From Baffinella frigidus (taxonomy: Eukaryota; Cryptophyceae; Cryptomonadales; Baffinellaceae), in assembly GCA_026770585.1 (NCBI GenBank), contig MU646640.1, positions 329,739 through 346,932 on the forward strand: a DNA stretch of 17,194 nt, written 5' to 3'. Both the position numbers and the translations under genes were made by a program. Positions 16,101 through 17,194 of this stretch are shown in pieces (positions within the stretch are counted from its first letter, which is position 1; each line of letters starts with the position of its first letter). The notes beneath the pieces are model-generated. The model did not search any database. It was not told where the DNA came from and worked only from the letters and a program-made list of their open reading frames with translations.

Positions 16101-16956
16101 ACTTAGCCTCGTCAACTTTTCCCGTGGCAGGCGGCGCGTCAAATGTGGTCGCAGACAATGAGCAGGATGAGATCCTGCAGGTAGCAAACCCGAAACCCGA
16201 AACAATAAGCCCTACACCCCAAACCCCAAACCCTGAACCTGGAACCCGAAACCTGAAATCTGAAACCCGAAACCCTGAAACCGAAAACTGAAAACCGAAA
16301 TCCGAAACCCTAAGCCCTCAACCGCAAACCAGGTTGCTTCCGGAGAGTGCCACACCCTTGCCCTGGTAACTCCCCAGACCCTAACCCATAAACCCTGAAC
16401 TCTAAACCCTCAACCCTGCACCCTACACCCCAAGCCTAAACCCCAAACCCCAAACCCCAAACCCCAAACCCCAAACCCCAAACCCCAAACGCGCAATCCA
16501 CAACCCCAAACCCTGAACCCCGAACTCCAACCTCCAAACCCAGTTTGGGGTTGTGCCAAACCCTAAACCCTAAACCTGGAACACTAAACACTAAACAGAT
16601 GAACGGGAGTCTCTGGCTCCTCGGAGGCACCATCTCCTGAACCCTCAGGCCTGAAGGAGCTAGGGCTTTGCTGAAGCCTACACCCCAAACAGATGAACGG
16701 GAGCCTCTGGCTGCTCGACCGGCGCTACCTCATCCCGCATCGCGAATCCCTTATACCTAAACCCTAATCCCTTATACCCAAACCCTAAACCCAATACCTA
16801 AACCCTAAACCCAAACCTCGAAACATCAACCCTGAACCCTAAACCCTAAACCCTAAACCCTAAACTCCACGCCCCAACAAAGCTGGTAACCCCCACGCCC
16901 CTCTCTCTGCAGATTAGCGGGAGCCTCTGGCTGCTCGGGGGCGGGCTCGACCGCCG
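1055..16956 (+). CDS. RCC1-repeat beta-propeller protein gene, multi-exon, partial at both ends
   Basis: Seen: 21 short exons (33-93 nt; P has only 12 codons) bounded by AG and GT. From exon C to exon U every intron phase fits the next exon and the spliced frame is open for 353 codons. Recognisable RCC1 pieces include DVYAWGCGSSGRTGL (C), VAVGGQHSLAL with GNGQ+FGQLGQ (G/H), IACGDLHCLAV+SIYSWG (I/J), VSCGSSHSAIL+FCWGRNDCGQCG (K/L/M) and VASGECHTLAL+GSLWLLGGG (T/U). Known: RCC1 repeats form a seven-bladed propeller used by Ran exchange factors, HERC ligases, UVR8-like and many uncharacterised proteins. Inference: an RCC1-like protein of unknown partner; only about five blades are visible here, so more should lie outside or in unrecognised exons. 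Acidic (D-F) and Ser-rich (O-S) insertions argue against a minimal RCC1. No initiator or stop codon is present. The link A-B-C is uncertain. Confidence 0.8.
1148..2241 (+). repeat. Intron A-B: heptamers with six 3' echoes of exon A
   Basis: Copies of the exon A 3' end: 1252-1290, 1351-1377, 1620-1679, 1834-1861, 1935-1962 and about 1979-2001. Five end AAG|GT; the last has lost GT. The 1620 copy keeps frame over 20 codons with an in-frame three-base deletion. Parts of the adjoining intron (GTTCAGCCCG...ATTAT) are duplicated with them. 2045-2240 is nearly pure CCCCAAA. Confidence 0.75.
2242..2326 (+). CDS. Exon B, acidic segment ending in GSWRLVELN
   Basis: Preceded by a CCCCAAA tract ending AAACAG and followed by GTAGGG. 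In the favoured frame it reads through a Gly run to EEDDEGSWRLVELN(G). A second acceptor (GCGCAG, exon from 2266) would keep the same frame. The donor could also be GTCACC at 2332. The G10 run is a likely slippage or sequencing-error site. Ends in phase 1 if the first donor is used, which does not fit exon C, so an exon is probably missing between them. Confidence 0.45.
2725..2864. mobile_element. MITE-like element, family 1, copy 1
   Basis: Ends CCACACGGTGGACCACGA and, inverted, CGTAGCCCACCGAGTGG. The whole 140 bp aligns, in reverse orientation, with 7956-8092 at roughly 80 percent by eye, including AAATTGGTCAC and ATCACCCTGGAATCC. No coding capacity. No clear target duplication was seen. 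Confidence 0.75.
3196..3235. repeat. 40-bp perfect palindrome
   Basis: TGGTCACGTTGCGGGCGG-AATT followed by the exact reverse complement of the first arm; centre is an EcoRI-like GAATTC. Could be the remains of a foldback element. Confidence 0.95.
3385..3649. repeat. About 30-bp minisatellite between 63-bp direct repeats
   Basis: Five units of about 30 bp (GCGCGATTTACGGGGTAAT core) at 3456-3599, flanked by near-identical segments 3385-3447 and 3587-3649 that contain GGCGATCGCCGA and GGAGC(A/G)TGTCATGCGGCGC. The core resembles GCGCGATTGCAGGGGT in the flanks and GCGCAGTTGCAGGGGT at 2871, so the unit may have come from the flank. Confidence 0.85.
3977..4010 (+). pseudogene. 5' echo of exon C (first)
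   Basis: After GGTCTAG: KYEGDVYAWG is preserved, then the copy diverges (TATCGATATGG). No donor. Confidence 0.8.
4066..4248. mobile_element. MITE-like element with GCACTGCCAGCC inverted ends
   Basis: Left arm GCTGAATCTGTTGCATTGCACTGCCAGCC and right arm its near reverse complement (GGCTGGCAGTGCATTCAGCTGATTC). About 180 bp without coding capacity. GCACTGCCAGGC recurs at 15619, so the end sequence may be shared. Confidence 0.65.
4417..4461 (+). pseudogene. 5' echo of exon C (second), interrupted by a foldback
   Basis: Same acceptor context as exon C (GACTCTGTTCCGACAATGCAG here, GACTCGGTTCCAACAATGCAG there). After GAAGTACGAAGGCG a 14-nt segment that reverse-complements the acceptor region is inserted, then GTGTACGCATGGGGC resumes. 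Confidence 0.85.
4753..4816 (+). CDS. Exon C, RCC1 strand and turn (VYAWG...GRTGL)
   Basis: Enters with one base completing a codon, then 21 codons: KYEGDVYAWG followed by CGSSGRTGLFK, ending AAG|GTCCGT in phase 0. [VL]YAWG followed by a Gly-rich turn and GRTG is the hallmark of the outer strand and loop of an RCC1 blade. Two 5' copies lie upstream and two 3' copies downstream; this is the only complete one. Confidence 0.8.
4817..5198 (+). repeat. Intron C-D: heptamers with two 3' echoes of exon C
   Basis: Echoes 4866-4881 (ACTGGCCTGTTCAAG|GT) and 4959-4990 (TGTGGAGTTCCGGACGG... TTCAAG|GT). Otherwise CCCTACA, CCCTAAA and CCCCAAA variants. Confidence 0.75.
5199..5249 (+). CDS. Exon D, linker, probable GC donor
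   Basis: Seventeen codons, VDANMQTSKP then ETDDIFE, after CACACTAG. In phase with C (GRTGLFK|VDANM). There is no GT at its end: it runs GAG|GCTTGA, so a GC-AG intron is needed, since reading on meets TGA in two codons. Acidic character matches exons E and F. Confidence 0.5.
5250..5500 (+). repeat. Intron D-E: CCCTAAA and CCCGAAA variants
   Basis: Almost entirely heptamer derivatives, with CCGAAAACTGAAAACCG and a short unique stretch near 5420-5450. No echo recognised. Confidence 0.7.
5501..5533 (+). CDS. Exon E, short helical-looking linker
   Basis: Eleven codons, AQLVEQELVSQ, between AAACCAG and GTTCCA, phase 0 at both ends. Glu/Leu/Gln-rich, likely helical. Supported mainly by clean splice sites and the phase match with D and F. 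Confidence 0.55.
5534..5879 (+). repeat. Intron E-F: CCCTAAA array, then CCCCAAA derivatives
   Basis: 5570-5625 is a near-perfect CCCTAAA run. 5690-5810 is degenerate. 5812-5879 is AT-rich unique sequence before the acceptor. No echo recognised. Confidence 0.7.
5880..5942 (+). CDS. Exon F, acidic run and linker into an RCC1 blade
   Basis: Twenty-one codons between GGGCAG and GTCCCA, phase 0 both ends. Five Asp followed by GASHLISRFATLRASE. The last residues lead straight into VAVGG of exon G, as the strand before an RCC1 signature should. Completes an acidic insertion of about 49 residues (D-F) between two blades. Confidence 0.65.
6101..6172 (+). CDS. Exon G, RCC1 repeat core
   Basis: Twenty-four codons after TTACCTGCAG and before GTAACG, phase 0. 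Reads VAVGGQHSLALTSDGR then VLAAGNGQ. The G-x-x-H-[ST]-x-x-[LV] core of the RCC1 signature is plain, followed by the DGR turn. The blade continues in exon H. Confidence 0.85.
6562..6693. mobile_element. MITE-like element with 34-bp terminal inverted repeats
   Basis: Arms 6562-6595 and 6660-6693 differ at one position (GGACTAAAAATGGGGTAG...). The interior is rich in CCTACGG/CCGTAGG motifs that recur near 965-1020, 4305-4345, 4838 and 13757. No coding capacity. Confidence 0.85.
6749..6896. mobile_element. AT-rich MITE-like hairpin element
   Basis: Arms GATCTCACAGGAAAACTGAT... and ...ATCAGTTTTCCTATGAGATC, about 34 bp each with few mismatches; the interior AGTAAAAATCG/TAGTAAATTTTACT is also self-complementary. 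148 bp. Confidence 0.8.
6917..7115. mobile_element. Inverted-repeat element with GAGAATGCT ends
   Basis: Left CTACCAGACGAGAATGCTAGAGG, right its near reverse complement at 7093-7115. The interior has GGTCACGTAACTAG and CCTGGTACAAATATTTAC, motifs seen in other elements of the window. Confidence 0.65.
7297..7330 (+). pseudogene. 5' echo of exon H
   Basis: After GCGCAG: FGQLGQVLEE identical to exon H (30 nt without change), then divergence at GTGCGGCTG and a stop further on. A shorter echo (TTTGAACAG after GTGCAG) lies at 7155. Confidence 0.85.
7474..7533 (+). CDS. Exon H, RCC1 FGQLGQ turn and following loop
   Basis: Twenty codons after AACAG and before GTTCGT, phase 0: FGQLGQVLEE then SETHSHIFRE. 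With G it gives GNGQFGQLGQ, the usual RCC1 GxNxxGQLG turn. It is the only complete copy of a family that includes 5' fragments at 7155 and 7297 and 3' fragments at 7605, 7782 and 7919. Confidence 0.8.
7534..8660 (+). repeat. Intron H-I: heptamers, three 3' echoes of exon H, one MITE, an exon I echo
   Basis: Exon H echoes 7605-7636 (donor GT changed to GA), 7782-7817 (EESECHSHIVRE|GT) and 7919-7954 (EESECHSHIFWE, donor lost to the MITE at 7956). 8170-8410 is a CCCTAAA/CCCCAAA array. A middle fragment of exon I (GGGATGATTTCATGCGGCGA) lies at 8428-8452. Confidence 0.8.
7956..8092. mobile_element. MITE-like element, family 1, copy 2
   Basis: Terminal CCACACGGTGGGCTACGA and inverted TCGTAGTCCACTGTGTGG. 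Reverse-complement homologue of 2725-2864 along its full length. It begins two bases after the end of an exon H echo, so it sits at the former donor. Confidence 0.8.
8661..8733 (+). CDS. Exon I, RCC1 repeat core
   Basis: Starts after GAACACAG with VPMVESIGM, then IACGDLHCLAVSLDG, and leaves one base before GTGAGA. FRE|VPMV across H/I is the usual 'P-x-x-V' lead-in to an RCC1 signature, and ACGDLHCLAV is the signature itself with Cys where Thr/Ser is common. Confidence 0.85.
8734..9411 (+). repeat. Intron I-J: CT microsatellite and four 3' echoes of exon I
   Basis: A 23-bp direct repeat (CCTCATAACCTGTTGGTATT...) at 8769 and 8801, then a CT-rich microsatellite 8822-8880. Exon I 3' echoes 8879-8893 (|GTAAAT), 8981-9013, 9067-9085 and 9121-9160 (|GTCAAC). 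The rest is heptamer derivatives. Confidence 0.8.
9412..9460 (+). CDS. Exon J, RCC1 strand and turn
   Basis: Two bases complete a Gly codon with exon I, then SIYSWGCVANGRLGY and two bases before GTGAGA. Junction reads SLDG-GSIYSWG, a textbook RCC1 'DG-x-[LV]-[YF]-x-WG' step. At least four copies of its last bases plus the donor lie downstream. Confidence 0.85.
9461..10069 (+). repeat. Intron J-K: CCCGAAA array with four echoes of exon J and a hairpin element
   Basis: CCCGAAA is the local variant. Exon J echoes with donor: about 9533-9553, 9611-9633 (GAACGGCCGTTTGGGATACGA identical but one base), 9688-9710 and 9739-9763. A hairpin element occupies 9885-10035. Confidence 0.8.
9864..10035. mobile_element. 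MITE-like near-perfect hairpin
   Basis: 9885-10035 folds over almost its full length: CCCTGGAGGCAAC... and ...TTGCCTCCAGGG, CTTAAGTCAATCTCCCA and TGGGAGTTGACTTAAG, with GGATCCCGGG at the apex. A 12-bp perfect stem, GGGTTCGCCGTC/GACGGCGAACCC, overlaps its left end (9864-9896). Confidence 0.85.
10070..10161 (+). CDS. Exon K, inter-blade loop and start of RCC1 signature
   Basis: After ATCACGCAG; one base completes Glu, then VEEGLEFVATPRLV, TLGDPEKPPR and IAAVSCG, with one base before GTACCC. 'TPRLV...RIAAVSCG' is the typical strand leading to the signature, which is finished by exon L. An intact-frame copy of its 3' two thirds lies at 10354-10421. Confidence 0.85.
10162..10622 (+). repeat. Intron K-L: exon K echo and CCCTACA array
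   Basis: 10200-10256 has two related ACAAGGGTTTT segments. A small exon K fragment lies at 10270-10289 and a long one at 10354-10421. 10493-10550 is a pure CCCTACA array. Confidence 0.75.
10354..10421 (+). pseudogene. 3' echo of exon K with intact frame and donor
   Basis: Encodes TPRLVALGDSENPSR then IAAVSCG, ending at the same GCG|GTA. Six or so differences from exon K, two of them synonymous. The acceptor side is poor (TTACCGAG), so skipping is likely, but use as an alternative exon cannot be excluded. Confidence 0.7.
10623..10677 (+). CDS. Exon L, RCC1 repeat core
   Basis: After CACACCAG; joined to K it reads VSCG-SSHSAIL, a full match to the RCC1 signature pattern, then TFDQKLFCWGR. Two bases remain before GTACAC. 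Confidence 0.85.
10678..11212 (+). repeat. Intron L-M: CCCTAAA derivatives and an (ACCCCCTA) octamer run
   Basis: 11022-11092 is a short array of an octamer (CTAACCCC) rather than the heptamer. No echo of L or M recognised. Confidence 0.7.
11213..11258 (+). CDS. Exon M, RCC1 turn (NDCGQCG)
   Basis: After CAATCCAG; one base completes Arg, then NDCGQCGPYTPPLEQ, phase 0 before GTCCTG. The GRNDCGQCG turn joins perfectly with exon L (FCWGR|ND). Confidence 0.8.
11259..11925 (+). repeat. Intron M-N: three diverged tandem units of about 120-150 bp, then heptamers
   Basis: Units start near 11252, 11402 and 11523 and share CCCTG(C/T)ACTT(T/G)AAT, TTTGT(A/T)CCAGGAA and AAAATA(T/G). The third repeats the exon M end plus donor region (CTCGAGAGTGCAG|GTCATGCCCTGC), so the unit began inside exon M. 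11745-11860 is CCCTAAA. Confidence 0.75.
11926..12005 (+). CDS. Exon N, loop and RCC1 'PVxIxIP' strand
   Basis: After CTCCGCAG: ELRDKTKQSPLPPD, then LWNPVMISIPGV and two bases before GTGCGT. The PVMISIPGVK strand normally runs directly into an RCC1 signature, but here the signature (exon T) comes only after the O-S insertion. Four partial copies of the 3' end follow downstream. Confidence 0.75.
12111..12148 (+). pseudogene. 3' echo 1 of exon N, frame and donor kept
   Basis: VWNPVLVNIPGAK frame intact, ends AA|GTGAGT, a better donor than the real exon. No acceptor. Confidence 0.85.
12221..12258 (+). pseudogene. 3' echo 2 of exon N, frame and donor kept
   Basis: LWNPVMINILGAK, ends AA|GTGCGT exactly as exon N. 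It lies 110 bp after echo 1. Confidence 0.85.
12332..12366 (+). pseudogene. 3' echo 3 of exon N
   Basis: WNSVEINIPGAK, ends AA|GTGCGC, 108 bp after echo 2. Confidence 0.8.
12475..12507 (+). pseudogene. 3' echo 4 of exon N, broken
   Basis: WDPVAVNIQGT, then diverges (AACAACCC) at the point where an insertion begins; donor lost. Confidence 0.75.
12884..13062. mobile_element. MITE-like element with 50-bp inverted arms
   Basis: Arms 12884-12933 and 13013-13062 match at about 47 of 50 positions (TTGGAGCGTTTGCGGTAATT...) and the similarity continues inward (CATG(C/T)TTTCGAG). The interior has TTCTGGTACAAATG. Confidence 0.85.
13630..13669 (+). CDS. Exon O, start of Ser-rich insertion
   Basis: After CGCTGCAG; one base completes Lys, then SSGKSGANNRPSQ before GTAGTC, phase 0. 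Low-complexity Ser/Asn/Gly peptide, no fold expected. A 45-nt identical copy of its 3' part and donor lies at 13794. Confidence 0.65.
13670..14276 (+). repeat. Intron O-P: exact exon O echo and CCCCAAA array
   Basis: 13794-13838 repeats 13642-13686 without a change (exon O 3' part, donor and first heptamers). 13850-14270 is CCCCAAA-dominated. CTACAGTAGGG at 13757 belongs to the CCGTAGG family. Confidence 0.8.
14277..14312 (+). CDS. Exon P, 12-codon Met/Ser-rich microexon
   Basis: Between AAACCAG and GTGAGG, phase 0: DMGRSSMSMGMQ. Supported by splice sites and phase on both sides; the content alone would not reveal it. Confidence 0.5.
14313..14852 (+). repeat. Intron P-Q: G-rich heptamers, then a duplicated exon Q region
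   Basis: 14313-14475 is TTTGGGG/TTCAGGG on the plus strand, opposite to most introns. TGGGGATGCAG at 14476 may echo exon P. From about 14569 and 14779 the sequence repeats (CCGGCTCAG(C/T)G..., CGTCAACTTTTG(C/G)CGCGTGT, then exon Q). Confidence 0.75.
14669..14727 (+). pseudogene. Upstream echo of exon Q
   Basis: Acceptor GTGTGCGCAG kept; TQKTPGERESRQKSGLLS aligns to exon Q with one codon missing. It lies 184 bp before the intact exon and has no donor. Confidence 0.8.
14853..14923 (+). CDS. Exon Q, Thr/Ser-Pro-rich insertion
   Basis: After GTGTACGCAG: TPKTPGERGSSTKSSG then LFSPAGT, two bases left before GTAACG. TP and SP pairs could be phosphorylation sites (inference). Another frame reads VYADTENARG... 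without a stop, but it needs a different acceptor. The upstream copy (14669-14727) keeps this frame with a one-codon gap, which supports the choice. Confidence 0.6.
14924..15133 (+). repeat. Intron Q-R: CCCGAAA/CCCTAAA, then CCCCAAA
   Basis: Heptamer derivatives throughout; no other signal. Confidence 0.75.
15134..15183 (+). CDS. Exon R, Ser-rich insertion
   Basis: After CAACCAG; one base completes Arg, then ASMFSRRSVDPSSMTP and one base before GTTTGG. Arg/Ser/Pro content continues the linker. A frame that reads GEHVFATIR looks tempting but stops within 14 codons and breaks the phase. Confidence 0.6.
15184..16130 (+). repeat. Intron R-S: G-rich heptamers, inverted repeats, 29-bp tandem repeat
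   Basis: 15184-15390 is TTTGGGG and a (TGTAGGG) array on the plus strand, with a possible exon R echo (GGCGATCTGTGGATCCGG) at 15273. 15451-15619 has CACTTAGCAGC inverted ends and an internal ATTTCCCCC/GGGGGAAAT hairpin. 15640-16045 is unique, no gene seen. 16049-16127 is a 29-bp tandem repeat reaching the acceptor. Confidence 0.7.
16049..16127 (+). repeat. 29-bp tandem repeat, 2.7 units
   Basis: Units at 16049 and 16078 are identical, the third (16107) is partial. Each full unit holds GTCAACTTTTCCC and TTGTCAACTTAG. The TC-rich content may serve as the polypyrimidine tract of exon S. Confidence 0.9.
16131..16180 (+). CDS. Exon S, end of insertion, lead-in to RCC1 signature
   Basis: After CGTGGCAG; two bases complete Gly, then GASNVVADNEQDEILQ before GTAGCA, phase 0. 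The acidic end EQDEILQ joins VASGECH of exon T. Confidence 0.7.
16333..16365 (+). CDS. Exon T, RCC1 signature
   Basis: Eleven codons, VASGECHTLAL, between AAACCAG and GTAACT, phase 0. This is a full match to the RCC1 signature pattern [LIVMFA]-[STAGC](2)-G-x(2)-H-[STAGLI]-[LIVMFA]-x-[LIVM]. Confidence 0.85.
16366..16912 (+). repeat. Intron T-U: heptamers with two 5' echoes of exon U
   Basis: Echoes start after AAACAG at 16599 and 16693 and begin MNGSLWLL. The first ends in TGA; the second lacks 12 bases relative to exon U and reads on as DRRYLIP. The rest is CCCTAAA and CCCCAAA. Confidence 0.8.
16913..16956 (+). CDS. Exon U, RCC1 strand after the signature
   Basis: After a pyrimidine-rich tract (CTCTCTCTGCAG): ISGSLWLLGGGLDR and two bases before GTACAC. 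'HTLAL-ISGSLWLLGGG' fits an RCC1 blade. Chosen over two related copies at 16599 and 16693 because only this one has a good polypyrimidine tract and a GT donor. The next exon lies beyond the window. Confidence 0.65.
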
Positions 16957-17194
16957 GTACACACACCCGAAACCCTGAACCCTAAACCCTAACTCCTAAC
17001 TCCTAACCCCCAACCCCTGCGCCATACACCCTCCTAAACCCTCACCCCTGAACCCTGAACCCTAAACCCTAAACTCAAAACCCTAAACCCTAAGCCCTCA
17101 CCCCTGCATCCTAAATCCTACACCCTAAACCATCAGCCCTAAACTCCAAACTCTTATCCCTAAACGCTACACCCCAAACCCTAAACACTTCACC
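16957..17194 (+). repeat. Start of intron after exon U
   Basis: CCCTAAA derivatives to the window end; no echo or exon seen. Confidence 0.7.

Overview
The window is eukaryotic nuclear DNA. It holds most of one plus-strand gene for an RCC1-repeat (beta-propeller) protein, cut into many very small exons. The exons lie in introns made largely of degenerate telomere-like heptamers (CCCTAAA on the plus strand, that is TTTAGGG, with variants CCCCAAA, CCCTACA, CCCGAAA and TTCAGGG). Splice sites are GT-AG with one probable GC-AG. The TTTAGGG-type motif fits plants, green algae and some other protists. A repeat-rich unicellular alga (for example a prasinophyte such as Cymbomonas) is only a guess. No prokaryotic gene, rRNA, tRNA or CRISPR array was seen.

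Layout. 1-1054: heptamer repeats, a four-copy ghost of what may be an upstream exon, then a truncated copy of exon A. I label the exons A 1055-1147, B 2242-2326, C 4753-4816, D 5199-5249, E 5501-5533, F 5880-5942, G 6101-6172, H 7474-7533, I 8661-8733, J 9412-9460, K 10070-10161, L 10623-10677, M 11213-11258, N 11926-12005, O 13630-13669, P 14277-14312, Q 14853-14923, R 15134-15183, S 16131-16180, T 16333-16365 and U 16913-16956. From C to U every intron phase matches its neighbour and the joined frame has no stop: 353 whole codons in about 12.2 kb, so over 90 percent of that stretch is intron. The A-B-C connection is not solved and an exon is probably missing between B and C. Start and stop codons lie outside the window.

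Protein. At least five RCC1-type repeats can be read (C; G-H; I-J; K-L-M; N with T-U), with RCC1 signature stretches such as VSCGSSHSAIL (across K/L) and VASGECHTLAL (T). Two non-propeller insertions stand out: an acidic one (D-F) and a Ser/Pro/Met-rich, probably disordered one (O-S) that splits one blade. The sequence does not tell what the protein binds.

Most striking feature. Most exons are accompanied by truncated, diverged copies in the flanking introns ('exon echoes'). They have a polarity: copies upstream of the intact exon keep the acceptor side, and copies downstream keep the 3' end and often the donor GT. This is what repeated tandem duplications with one breakpoint inside an exon would leave, and it suggests how these introns grew. 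The introns also hold several short inverted-repeat elements (MITE-like), including one family present twice in opposite orientation (2725-2864 and 7956-8092).
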